Shown here piece by piece: positions 53,144 to 61,836 of a stretch of DNA of 64,000 nucleotides (the first letter of the stretch is position 1; the number at the start of each line of letters is the position of its first letter). This DNA comes from Drouetiella sp036703255 (GTDB lineage: Bacteria > Cyanobacteriota > Cyanobacteriia > Elainellales > Elainellaceae), in NCBI GenBank assembly GCA_036703255.1, contig DATNPL010000139.1:1-64000 (forward strand), in the 5' to 3' direction. Made by a program: the position numbers and the translations under genes. Below the pieces are notes generated by a model. It worked only from the letters and a program-made list of their open reading frames with translations. It was not told where the DNA came from and did not search any database.

Positions 53144-55219
53144 ATGTCCTCTCGTCAACTTCTGCTCAATCTGGCGCAGCGCTATCCCAGGCTGATTTCT
53201 CTCAATATTGCCCTGGGCTTTTCTGGAGCCTTATTTAACGGCATCAGCACAGCCCTCATTATTCCAGTGTTGCTGAGTTTTTTGGGAGAGCCGATCGCCA
53301 TCAAAGGCTCACCCCCCATCATCCAGACGCTGCTCTCCCCCTTTGAAGGCAGTGCAGGTCAGAATCTGCCGCTGATGACAGGCGCAATTATTTTGATGCT
53401 GTTGTGCAAAAATCTGGCTGCCTACGCCAATGCCTTGGTGTCTGGCGTGCTGAAGCGAACGATGTCGAACGATCTGCGAGAGCGCGGTTTGCGGATGCTG
53501 CTAGATGTCGATATCGATTTTTATGTCAAAACAGGTATTGGCGACATCATTAATCGGTTAAATAACGAAGTATCTAGAGCTGCAAGCGCGATCGCCACTC
53601 TGACTCGCACCGTTACCGTCAGCATTACCACCCTGGTGTTTGTCAGCCTGCTGCTGGCGCTGTCTTGGCAACTAACTATCGTTTCTACCGCTTTGCTGGC
53701 GGTCGTGGCCTTGGTCAATCAACATAGCATTGGGCGATCGAAGCAGTTTGGCAAGGAGCTTTCAGAATCTTCTAGAGCTTATTCGACCAGCGTGCTCGAT
53801 CTGCTGTCGGGTATGCGGTTGGTGCGCTGTACGGCAAACGAAACACAGGAATATCAGCGATTGAAAACGCTGATTGGCGATCGTGAAGAGGCAGAGTTCA
53901 AGGCACAGGCGGTGTCTGCGCTGATCGATCCCGTTAGCGAAATGACGGGAATCGTGGCGCTGCTGCTGATTGTGCTGATCGGACGCACGGTGCTGGGCAA
54001 TCAGGTAGAAGCTTTCTCAGCCGTTTTGCTGACCTATCTATTTTTGCTCTTCCGAACCCTGCCGCTCATTGCCCAACTGAATGGGGCACGCAGCCAGTTA
54101 GCCAATATTTCTCCGAGCATCGAGATCGCCAGCGATTTTTTGCGGCAGGACAACAAGCCTTTCATGAAAAATGGCTCCATCCCCTTTACGTCGTTGCAGC
54201 AGGGCATCCACTTTCAAAATCTTTCCCTTACCTATCCTGGGCAGAAAAACCCCGTTCTCAGCGCCGTTGATCTGTACCTGCCCAAAAACTCAACGCTAGC
54301 GTTGGTGGGGTCTTCGGGAGCCGGAAAATCAACTCTGGCCGATCTGCTGCCGCGCTTCTATGATCCCACTCAAGGCTACATTTTGATTGACGGGCAGGAT
54401 TTGCGATCGCTAGATTTTAAATCGCTGCGGCGATCGATGGGCATTGTCAGCCAAGATACGTTTCTGTTCAATGCCTCTATTCGGGACAACATTGCCTATG
54501 GTTGCGCCGACGCGACAGATGCCGCCATTCTGGAAGCCGCAAAGCAGGCCAACGCTCATGAATTCATCCTGCAATTGCCGCAAGGCTTTGAAACCCAAAT
54601 TGGCGATCGCGGGGTTCTTCTCTCGGGCGGGCAGCGCCAGCGAATTGCGATCGCCAGAGCCTTACTGCAAAACCCAGAAATTCTGATTCTGGATGAGGCC
54701 ACGAGTGCGCTGGATACCGTATCCGAACGGCTAGTCCAGGAAGCGATCGATCATTTGAGTCGCGATCGCACCACGCTGGTGATTGCCCATCGGCTCTCGA
54801 CGGTGCAAAAGGCCGATCAAATAGCCGTAATGGATCAAGGCCGAGTCGTAGAGCTTGGCTCTCATCCAGAGCTGATGGCCAAGAAGGGATACTATGCACG
54901 TCTGTGTAACATGCAATTTGACGATAAGGCGGAGATTAAATTTGAGCTAAACCAAACTCAGCTTGCCAAAACCTCTTACCAATTCCGGACGTTGCTGAAT
55001 GGGGTGATTGGCCTGCTGGGACTCATGGTTGATGGCATCGTCGAAAGTCCTGAAGAGCAGCAGGAGTATACGCAGGGAGCTTACTACTCGGCGCTGAATT
55101 TAATTAAGAGTTTGGAATGTTTGGAGCATGACCCCGAGAGAAGCAGCACCGCAGCACCATCGCTGTTCGCTGCTCCAGATCCTGCCGCGCCTTTTCCCTT
55201 TGTTGAGGCACAGACTTAA
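53144..55219 (+). CDS. HepA-like ABC exporter (permease-ATPase) with a degenerate histidine-kinase-like tail
   Basis: A 691-residue half-type exporter. Residues 1-330 hold six transmembrane helices (SLNIALGFSGALFNGISTALIIPVLLSF, MTGAIILMLLCKNLAAYA). Residues about 345-595 hold the ATPase: Walker A GSSGAGKST, signature LLSGGQRQRIAIARALL, Walker B ILILDEATSALD, H-loop IAHRL. Relatives include HepA, linked to polysaccharide layers of heterocysts. After the ATPase, residues about 605-660 (TSYQFRTLLNGVIGLLGLMVDG) resemble the HisKA dimerisation helix of sensor kinases (consensus HEFRTPLN-x-I-x-G), but the phospho-acceptor His is Tyr612 and the Pro is Leu. The tail ends in a Pro/Ala-rich stretch. 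Export of a glycan or glycolipid is inferred; the following glycosyltransferase supports this. Confidence 0.9.
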   Translation: MSSRQLLLNLAQRYPRLISLNIALGFSGALFNGISTALIIPVLLSFLGEPIAIKGSPPIIQTLLSPFEGSAGQNLPLMTGAIILMLLCKNLAAYANALVSGVLKRTMSNDLRERGLRMLLDVDIDFYVKTGIGDIINRLNNEVSRAASAIATLTRTVTVSITTLVFVSLLLALSWQLTIVSTALLAVVALVNQHSIGRSKQFGKELSESSRAYSTSVLDLLSGMRLVRCTANETQEYQRLKTLIGDREEAEFKAQAVSALIDPVSEMTGIVALLLIVLIGRTVLGNQVEAFSAVLLTYLFLLFRTLPLIAQLNGARSQLANISPSIEIASDFLRQDNKPFMKNGSIPFTSLQQGIHFQNLSLTYPGQKNPVLSAVDLYLPKNSTLALVGSSGAGKSTLADLLPRFYDPTQGYILIDGQDLRSLDFKSLRRSMGIVSQDTFLFNASIRDNIAYGCADATDAAILEAAKQANAHEFILQLPQGFETQIGDRGVLLSGGQRQRIAIARALLQNPEILILDEATSALDTVSERLVQEAIDHLSRDRTTLVIAHRLSTVQKADQIAVMDQGRVVELGSHPELMAKKGYYARLCNMQFDDKAEIKFELNQTQLAKTSYQFRTLLNGVIGLLGLMVDGIVESPEEQQEYTQGAYYSALNLIKSLECLEHDPERSSTAAPSLFAAPDPAAPFPFVEAQT

Positions 55220-55339
55220 AGGAGATTTCGCGTTGTTTATTCATCCAGCCATTCTGGGGACGCTCCGACCCAGTTTTCTTCAAAGTTTCTCAGCCTCGGG
55301 GAATTTAGGAGGCGATCGCAGAACTCCGCAGAGCGAATC

Positions 55340-56539
55340 ATGACCAAACACTATATCTTCTTTACCCGCAATACCTTACCTCAGCCCAGAGCCGATCTCG
55401 TGCAGGTGGCGAACTGTGCCAATGCTGCCGCCAACCTGGGCTATGCGTCAGTGCTGACCTATCTAAAACAACAGCCCGACTGGCTGCATCCGCGAGAATG
55501 GCTTGAGCCATTTAAGCCGCAGCAGCCCGAAGAAAACTTAAGCCAATTTTATAACCTCCAAGACAAGCTTCAAGTTGCTGCTTTACCGATTCCTTGGGTG
55601 CTCACGCGAACGCATATCAAAGGCTGCGACCCCAGCACGATCGCCTCTAAATATTACTTACCTCTGTTCATGCGATCGCGCACTCAGCTTGTCCATACCC
55701 GCGATTGGAACTTTGTCAAAGCTGCCATTAAAAATGGGATTCCAGCTATCTATGAACACCATCATCACGAAAGTAAGCAGTTTGAGCCGGAAATCGTCAA
55801 TCACCCTCTATTTCAAATTGCCGTTACCGTCGCTGATACGGTTCGAGATACCATGATTGCTCACGGTATGCCACCTGAAAAAGTAGTAAAGCTACACAAT
55901 GGCTTTAATCAGCTATTTCTTAAGCGGCAGCCGGAGCAAGCGCAAATTTGGCGGCAAAAATTGCTGTCGCATGATCAACAAAAGCTAGTGGTTTATTCGG
56001 GTGCGCTCCATCCCTTCAAAGGCGTAGATCTACTTGTTGAAGCTGCAAAAAATTTGCCAGAGGTGCAATTTGTCCTAGCCGGGGGTGATGAAGCTCAGGT
56101 GAGTTCCTACAGAACGCTATGCCAGCAGCAGCAGATCTTTAACGTCAAGTTTTTGGGCTATGTCCTCCATCAGGATCTGGCGAGTTTGCTGCAAGCGGCC
56201 AATGTGCTAGTGCATCCCCACTGCTTAGGCAAAGCAGCAACCTTTACCTCACCCCTCAAGTTTTTTGATTACATGGCGTCTGGAACGCCGATCGTCTCCA
56301 CTGAGATTCCGCCCCTGATGGAGTTTAAGGCTGCGGGTGTGGTGGCAGGCTGGTGTGAACCGGATCAGGCGATCGCGCTGGCTTCCACTCTGCAACGGGT
56401 GCTTGAAAGCCACCCACGCCGATTAGAAGGCTACTCAGACAGCATGGCGTTTGTCCAGCAGTTTTCGTGGGAAAATCGGATTGTCAAGATTCTCAGCTAC
56501 GTCGAAGAATCGTTACGGCCTACCTGTTTCTCACCATGA
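55340..56539 (+). CDS. Glycosyltransferase family 4 protein
   Basis: A 399-residue GT-B fold enzyme. The N-terminal acceptor domain includes LVQVANCANAAANLGYASVLTYLKQ, and VHTRDWNFVKAAIKNGIPAIYEHHHHE lines the cleft. The C-terminal donor domain has KVVKLHNGFNQLF, LVVYSGALHPFKGVDLLVEAAKNLPEVQFVLAGGDEA (the nucleotide-sugar site), and KFFDYMASGTPIVSTEIPP, containing the ExxxxxxxE-like region of retaining GT4. It has no signal or membrane segment, so it acts at the cytoplasmic face. It starts 120 bases after the ABC exporter gene, probably co-transcribed, and would build the glycan the exporter moves. Sugar specificity unknown. Confidence 0.9.
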   Translation: MTKHYIFFTRNTLPQPRADLVQVANCANAAANLGYASVLTYLKQQPDWLHPREWLEPFKPQQPEENLSQFYNLQDKLQVAALPIPWVLTRTHIKGCDPSTIASKYYLPLFMRSRTQLVHTRDWNFVKAAIKNGIPAIYEHHHHESKQFEPEIVNHPLFQIAVTVADTVRDTMIAHGMPPEKVVKLHNGFNQLFLKRQPEQAQIWRQKLLSHDQQKLVVYSGALHPFKGVDLLVEAAKNLPEVQFVLAGGDEAQVSSYRTLCQQQQIFNVKFLGYVLHQDLASLLQAANVLVHPHCLGKAATFTSPLKFFDYMASGTPIVSTEIPPLMEFKAAGVVAGWCEPDQAIALASTLQRVLESHPRRLEGYSDSMAFVQQFSWENRIVKILSYVEESLRPTCFSP

Positions 56540-56554
56540 TTCTTGTATCTCACC

Positions 56555-56860
56555 ATGACTGACTCTAAGCCTCCCGGCAATAAACGCAACATTGACCCTC
56601 AACTCTATGCTCAACTCCGAGCTGAGGCGAAAGCACCCTATCGCGGACTACGCCAGTTTGTTTACTTTAGCTGTGCGCTGTCGGGCTTAATTGGGGGCGT
56701 TATTTTCCTGGCGCAGATTATCGCTGGAAGAGATGTGGAGGCAGCGCTGCCCAACTTCGCCCTACAGGCTGGAGTGGTGGCTTTGATGGTTTGGCTGTTT
56801 CGGATAGAGCAGCGGGCAAATCGCAAGAGCGTGGATCGGGAGAAGTTAAGTAAACCTTAA
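56555..56860 (+). CDS. DUF3493 membrane protein
   Basis: A 101-residue protein from the ATG at 56555 (12 bases into the open frame). Two transmembrane helices (FVYFSCALSGLIGGVIFLAQII and FALQAGVVALMVWLFRI) follow an N-terminal domain with PQLYAQLRAEAKAPYRGLRQF, the DUF3493 signature. The plant homologue LPA3 is reported to help photosystem II assembly, so a thylakoid role is plausible; direct evidence for this protein is absent. It starts 15 bases after the glycosyltransferase stop, which suggests co-transcription but probably not shared function. Confidence 0.85.
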   Translation: MTDSKPPGNKRNIDPQLYAQLRAEAKAPYRGLRQFVYFSCALSGLIGGVIFLAQIIAGRDVEAALPNFALQAGVVALMVWLFRIEQRANRKSVDREKLSKP

Positions 56861-56961
56861 GAAAACTGCCTCTCCAAATTGCTTCTGTCACAATGGACAC
56901 AGTTCAAATGGGGTCAGCAAATATAAAGACCCTAAAAATAAATCCCTGTGAATACCAAGTT

Positions 56962-57000
56962 AAGATGCCAGTGCCTCCTAATCCGAGGTGCTGGCATCTT
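56962..57000. repeat. 16-bp hairpin (two G-T pairs)
   Basis: aagatgccagtgcctc (56962-56977) pairs with gaggtgctggcatctt (56985-57000), with two G-T pairs in the middle, around a 7-base loop. It may terminate the glycosyltransferase/DUF3493 transcript. Confidence 0.6.
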
Positions 57001-57014
57001 ACTTTGCCGCTACT

Positions 57015-57065
57015 CTTTTGACATTTTTGTAGGTGCGCGGAGCGCACCTACAAAAATGTCAAAAG
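57015..57065. repeat. 24-bp perfect palindrome with a 3-base loop
   Basis: 57015-57038 pairs perfectly over 24 bases with 57042-57065, centred on gga. The core aggtgcgc-gga-gcgcacct resembles the centre of the hairpin at 61451. This is longer than terminators need and probably a mobile or dispersed palindromic repeat. Confidence 0.8.
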
Positions 57066-57234
57066 AACTTGCTAGGTGGCGCTTCTTACTTGAGTGCGGT
57101 ACAGATATTTTTGAAAGCTTTGCGGAGTGAGATTTTCAAAAATATCGGGTTGTAGTTCAGGGATTTAGATGTAGGTAGGGCTTAATTTAACCGTGAATTA
57201 AGCACTGTCTCAGCATGCTGCGGTATGAGGGGTC

Positions 57235-59037
57235 ATGGAGGATATCAGCACAGAGGTTTTGGTTGTTGGAGGGGGCACAGGCGGCACAGCCGCCGCCATT
57301 CAGGCGGCAAGGCGGGGCGCTCAGACCGTTTTGGTCAGCGAGTTTTCCTGGCTGGGAGGAATGCTGACCGCAGCAGGTGTAGCAGCTCCAGATGGCAACG
57401 AGCTAGCCGCCTTTCAAACAGGGCTTTGGGGTGCGTTTTTGCGCGAGCTTTCCCAGAGGCAGGTCGAAGGGCTTGATCACGCTTGGGTTAGTTTTTTCAC
57501 CTATGAGCCAAAGGTCGGAGCCGCAATTTTTGCCGACTGGGTGCAGCAATTGCCCAACCTACGCTGGATTCAGGGACAGGTTCCCCTAGAAGTTCACCGA
57601 ACGGGCAATACCGTAACGGGTGTGCGATTTGCTGATTACCAGATTCGAGCCAGAATTACCCTAGATGCCACTGAATTAGGAGATATGTTGGCATTGGGTG
57701 AAGTGCCGCATCGCTGGGGGTGGGAATGGCGATCGCAATGGCAAGAGCCAAGCGCACCCGATCGCCCCAGTCAATTGACTGAGCAGTATCCGGTGCAGGC
57801 TCCCACCTGGATCGTGGTTTTGCAAGACTGGGGAGAAGCCCAAGCCCCGCCGATCGTCTCTCCGGATGCTGCATTGGGTTTGCCTGAGGCTACAGAGTTT
57901 ACCGACACCTGGAAGGGCTATGGATCTGAGCAGTTTTTGAACTACGGTCGGCTGCCCGGAAACCGTTTCATGCTCAACTGGCCGCAGCAGGGCAATGACT
58001 ATGGTGTAGGGCTACAGCGATTGGTACAGTCGGAGCGCGATCGCCATGATTTCTTGCAGGCCGCTCACAAGCATTCTCAGCGCTTTGCCCATTTTTTGCA
58101 GCAGAGGCTGGGGCGGCGTTACGGATTATCAGAGGATGCGTTTCCCCAGAGCCAGGACGGCCTGGGCGGTGGGGCGTATGGGCTGCACCCCTACTATCGA
58201 GAAAGTCGGCGGTTGCAGGGACTCGTGACCGTGCGGGAGCAGGATATTTTGCCGCAGAGTGGTTCTCAGGTCGCAGCCCTGCCGCTGAACGAAGCCGGAC
58301 AAGTGGAGGCGATCGCATTTGGAAACTATGCCAACGACCATCACTATCCCGGCTTTGAGTTTGCATTACAGCCTAAGTCGATTCGCTGGGGCGGGCGTTG
58401 GACCGGGACGCCCTTTGCGTTGCCCTATCGCTGTCTGGTTCCGGCTGAAGTTGACGGGCTATTAGTTTGTGAGAAAAATATTTCGGTATCCCATATTGCC
58501 AACGGAGCCACTCGGTTGCAGCCCGTGGTTTTGGGGCTGGGTCAGGCAGCCGGAATGGCGGCGGCACTCTGTAGTGAGCAAGGCTGCCAGCCCAGAGATT
58601 TGCCAGTGCGAATGCTGCAAAAGGCGCTACTCAACGAGGCGATCGCTCCTCCCATGCTGGTTCCTCTGTTTAATTTGCCGCCGCAGCATCCCGACTGGCT
58701 CTATTGGCAACGGTATTACCTCGACCATCCGGAAGCTTATCCAGCGGATGGCTGTTACCCCGATCGCTCCAGTCCTGAAGCTTTGAGCTATGCCGCGACT
58801 GTCTCTCCGACAGCTCAGCAGTTTCTAGGAGAATTTCAGCGGCGAGGCGAACAGGATTATCAGTTCAAGATTGTGCAGCCGATCGCTTATGCCGATCAGA
58901 CCTTTGCTCTAGTGACGCTCCGTCATGATGTCAACCATCAGCTAGCAAGCTTCACCACAGGCCAAAGGTTCACCGTTAAAGGGCAACTCAACCGATCGGG
59001 CAATTGGCTGCTGGTCGAGCAAGCCTTGATTTGCTGA
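57235..59037 (+). CDS. FAD-dependent oxidoreductase (FAD_oxidored type)
   Basis: A 600-residue flavoprotein. The N-terminal dinucleotide-binding motif (EVLVVGGGTGGTAAAIQAARRGAQTVLVSEF) starts at residue 7, followed by SWLGGMLTAAGVAAPDGNE, the FAD-binding continuation in this family. Near the middle are RARITLDATELGDMLAL and the C-terminal flavin contact VCEKNISVSHIANGATRLQPVVLGLGQAAGMAAAL. This last segment is the conserved end of the FAD_oxidored (Pfam 12831) domain. A further 120-residue C-terminal extension follows. Substrate unknown. It seems to be a single gene; a GDE gene follows 135 bases later. Confidence 0.9.
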   Translation: MEDISTEVLVVGGGTGGTAAAIQAARRGAQTVLVSEFSWLGGMLTAAGVAAPDGNELAAFQTGLWGAFLRELSQRQVEGLDHAWVSFFTYEPKVGAAIFADWVQQLPNLRWIQGQVPLEVHRTGNTVTGVRFADYQIRARITLDATELGDMLALGEVPHRWGWEWRSQWQEPSAPDRPSQLTEQYPVQAPTWIVVLQDWGEAQAPPIVSPDAALGLPEATEFTDTWKGYGSEQFLNYGRLPGNRFMLNWPQQGNDYGVGLQRLVQSERDRHDFLQAAHKHSQRFAHFLQQRLGRRYGLSEDAFPQSQDGLGGGAYGLHPYYRESRRLQGLVTVREQDILPQSGSQVAALPLNEAGQVEAIAFGNYANDHHYPGFEFALQPKSIRWGGRWTGTPFALPYRCLVPAEVDGLLVCEKNISVSHIANGATRLQPVVLGLGQAAGMAAALCSEQGCQPRDLPVRMLQKALLNEAIAPPMLVPLFNLPPQHPDWLYWQRYYLDHPEAYPADGCYPDRSSPEALSYAATVSPTAQQFLGEFQRRGEQDYQFKIVQPIAYADQTFALVTLRHDVNHQLASFTTGQRFTVKGQLNRSGNWLLVEQALIC

Positions 59038-59172
59038 GATGAGTGTTCTAGTAATATAGGCTAAGAAGCCAGCAACAGTGGCTCAGTGCTGAATCAGGGA
59101 AAGTTAATATCTATACCGACTGTTTAACAATCATACTGAATATGCAGCTAAGCTTGTTTTGTAGAGAAATGC

Positions 59173-61365
59173 TTGCAGAAGCGCCCGATCGCGTTCGTCG
59201 GCAGCATACATATGGATGAGCTAGAGACCTGCATGGATGGGCTAGATACCAGGGAGTGGCTACTGACAAATGGACTAGGCGGGTTTGCCAGCGGCACGAT
59301 CTGCGATGCCCATACCCGCACCTATCATGGCTGGCTAGTGGCAGCCCTAGAACCGCCTGGACAAAGAACGCTACTGCTTTCTCATATAGATGCCAGCTTG
59401 TCTGTTGCAGGGCGAGAATTTGAGCTAGGAACGAACTTTTGGGCAGGTGGGGCGATCGCTCCAGCCGGGTATCATTTTTTGCAGTCTTTCCAGGTCGATC
59501 CGGTGCCCACCTGGGTCTGGGGACAAACTCACTGGCAGTTATGTCGCCGTCTGCTCATGCCGCATGGCCTAGTGGCTGCTCCTCAACCTTTTCAGGGTGA
59601 TGCATCCCAGCCTCAAAAGCTTCAGTTCGATAACCGAATTTTGATTCACTACCGCTACGAAGGGCGCGAAACGGCAGTGCTGCGGCTCCGCCCCCTCATA
59701 GCCGATCGCATCTTTCACAATCAGCAGCAGGCAAGCTCCAAACTCCACTTTGCCCAACTGATCGAGTCTAATCGGCTGCTGCTGCAAGCCAAGCATCTCA
59801 ATCGGACGGGCATATCTTGGCAGCTTGGCTGGACAAAAGGCGATTATCACTCTGATGGCATGTGGTATTGGGGCTATCGCTACCCTGAAGAAACAAGGCG
59901 CGGGCTGGGCGATCAAGAAGATCTCTATTGTCCGGGTAGCCTGATGATCTCGTTAGAACCTGGCGAATCGGTCACCCTAGAAGCTTATGTGCGCCAGACC
60001 CAGGCACCGCTGAATCATTTACCCCTCCAAGCCCAAACGTTTGATCAGGCGATTCAGGTCGAGCAGCAGCGCAGCGCTCTGACTTTGTCGGCTTTGCACT
60101 CTGGACAACTGCATAGAGAATGCAGCCCTGCTGAACAGCCTCCTCGCTCTTCTGTTCTGATTCCTGCTTCTCCTCAGACGCTCTGGCAGCGTCTTCTCCA
60201 AGCAGGCGATCGCTTTGTGGTTTATCGGGCTTCTACCCAAAACCCATCTGTGATTGCCGGATATCCCTGGTTTAACGATTGGGGCAGAGACACGCTCATT
60301 GCGCTGCCCGGTCTGGCGCTGACCCCAAAACGATTTGATTTGGCGAAAGGACTGCTTAAAACCTTTGGGCAATATTGTCAGGAAGGATTGATTCCCAACG
60401 CCTTTCCCGATGCTGGCGCTAAGCCTTTTTATAACAGCCTCGATGCCTCCCTTTGGTGGATCGAAACCCTGGGACTGTATCTGGATGCCACTGAAGACTG
60501 GGAATTTTTGATTGAGCAATATCCAGTGGTTTGGCGAATTTACAAGCGCCTGATGGCAGGCACGCTCTATAGCATCCGGGTCGATGCGTTTGATGGACTC
60601 GTCACCTGGGATGCAACCGATCTGGCCCTAACCTGGATGGATGCCGTTGTAGAAGAAAAACCTGTCACCCCTCGACGCGGCAAAACGGTCGAAATTAATG
60701 CACTTTGGTACTCTGCGCTGCGTTGGGCAGAGCAATGGGCGGCCAGATTGCAGCAAGAGCCAAACGGGACAGTAGGGATTGAAGCCGCCATGTTGGGCAA
60801 TCAGGCGCGACGCTTTAAGATGCAGGCGCAGCAGGTGCAGGCTTCTTTAGAGAAATTTTGGAACCCTTACCAGGGCTATCTGTATGACACGATCGCTCCA
60901 GATGATCTGCCGGATGTCAGCATTCGTCCCAATGCAGTCTTGGCCTTGTCGCTGAAGCACTGTGGTTTCTCTGACGCGATCGGTAGACGAGTGTTGCAGG
61001 TGGCTTGCGATCGCCTCCTCACCCCTTACGGACTGCGCTCTCTTGATCCTGCCGATCCGCACTATATCGGACGCTATGCCGGGGGCATCTGGCAGCGCGA
61101 TCGGGCTTACCATCAGGGCACAGTCTGGCCGTGGCTCTTGGGCGCTTTCGTGCGTGCGTGGCAGCGATTTTATCCCACCGAACCCCTGCCAATTGACGGA
61201 CAGGCGTTGATGGATAATTTCCAACATCAGGGCTGCTTGGAATCGATCTCAGAGATGTTTGATGGCGACCCGCCTCATTTGCCGCAGGGGGCGATCGCCC
61301 AAGCCTGGTCAGTTGCAGAACTAATCCGCCATTACGATGTGCTTTGCAAAACACCGCTTTCTTGA
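59173..61365 (+). CDS. Amylo-alpha-1,6-glucosidase (glycogen debranching type)
   Basis: A 730-residue protein that resembles bacterial and archaeal glycogen debranching enzymes. The N-terminal domain has REWLLTNGLGGFASGTICDAHTRTYHGWLVAAL. The C-terminal (alpha/alpha)6 domain has PWFNDWGRDTLIALPGLAL (catalytic Asp), NAFPDAGAKPFYNSLDASLWWIETL, TWMDAVVEEKPVTPRRGKTVEINALWYSALRW, and GRYAGGIWQRDRAYHQGTVWPWLLGAFVRAW. These are the GDE_C conserved acids. The role would be removal of alpha-1,6 stubs in glycogen. Start TTG at 59173, or ATG at 59212 (MDELETCMD), which is equally good. No other glycogen gene is nearby. Confidence 0.93.
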   Translation: MQKRPIAFVGSIHMDELETCMDGLDTREWLLTNGLGGFASGTICDAHTRTYHGWLVAALEPPGQRTLLLSHIDASLSVAGREFELGTNFWAGGAIAPAGYHFLQSFQVDPVPTWVWGQTHWQLCRRLLMPHGLVAAPQPFQGDASQPQKLQFDNRILIHYRYEGRETAVLRLRPLIADRIFHNQQQASSKLHFAQLIESNRLLLQAKHLNRTGISWQLGWTKGDYHSDGMWYWGYRYPEETRRGLGDQEDLYCPGSLMISLEPGESVTLEAYVRQTQAPLNHLPLQAQTFDQAIQVEQQRSALTLSALHSGQLHRECSPAEQPPRSSVLIPASPQTLWQRLLQAGDRFVVYRASTQNPSVIAGYPWFNDWGRDTLIALPGLALTPKRFDLAKGLLKTFGQYCQEGLIPNAFPDAGAKPFYNSLDASLWWIETLGLYLDATEDWEFLIEQYPVVWRIYKRLMAGTLYSIRVDAFDGLVTWDATDLALTWMDAVVEEKPVTPRRGKTVEINALWYSALRWAEQWAARLQQEPNGTVGIEAAMLGNQARRFKMQAQQVQASLEKFWNPYQGYLYDTIAPDDLPDVSIRPNAVLALSLKHCGFSDAIGRRVLQVACDRLLTPYGLRSLDPADPHYIGRYAGGIWQRDRAYHQGTVWPWLLGAFVRAWQRFYPTEPLPIDGQALMDNFQHQGCLESISEMFDGDPPHLPQGAIAQAWSVAELIRHYDVLCKTPLS

Positions 61366-61409
61366 ACACAAGATTTCTGGCAGACTAGTATTCTCAGTAA
61401 ATCGCAAAT

Positions 61410-61450
61410 GTAGGTTTTTGTGGCGCGCTCTGCGCGCCACAAAAACCTAC
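61410..61450. repeat. 19-bp perfect palindrome
   Basis: 61410-61428 pairs perfectly with 61432-61450 around tct. The central ggcgcgc-tct-gcgcgcc is GC-rich. It abuts the next palindrome with no gap. It lies 45 bases after the glucosidase stop. Confidence 0.8.
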
Positions 61451-61506
61451 AAGCTGGATTTCAAAGGCGCGGAGCGCCTTTGAAATCCAGCTTTTATAGC
61501 CATAGC
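61451..61506. repeat. 20-bp perfect palindrome joined to the 17-mer repeat
   Basis: 61451-61470 pairs perfectly with 61474-61493 around gga. The right arm merges into gcttttatagccatagc (61490-61506), identical to 13262-13278. Sharing a 17-mer with another palindrome-bearing site indicates a dispersed repeat family. Confidence 0.75.
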
Positions 61507-61836
61507 CACTTTATTTAGGACGCCTAGAATCTTTGATGGGTGAGCAGGGGTAAGACCCCCGTCTACACTCATGGGCAAGACATCTACTATTAAGGGCAGA
61601 TTAGCTTTGATGAAGATTTCGTGTTTTCTTGCGGTGACTCATATGAAGACTGCATGAAGACCTGTAAAACTACGCTTTGGGAAACATAATTTTTCGGTTA
61701 GCCTAGCCTTCCGTGCGATATTTCAGCCTATGCTGTCTAGCAGGCATCTCCCTTGCAAGTATCCAGGCTCTAAATCTGTCCTGAAACACTTATTGCTCTT
61801 TAGGGAACACTTGTTTGTGCCCTGACTTTCCTGTTA

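Larger units (their letters stand above)
56861..57234. other. Intergenic region with two long hairpins
   Basis: Between the DUF3493 and FAD genes there is no coding sequence. Two palindromes 14 bases apart are described separately. The strings aaaatatcgggttg and aaaatgtcaaaag are otherwise unremarkable. Confidence 0.4.
61366..61836. other. Intergenic region with paired palindromes
   Basis: No gene is supported between the glucosidase and DUF3370 genes. Two abutting palindromes (61410-61493) and the recurring 17-mer (61490-61506) occupy its left part; the right part, rich in AT, gave no recognisable element. Confidence 0.4.
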
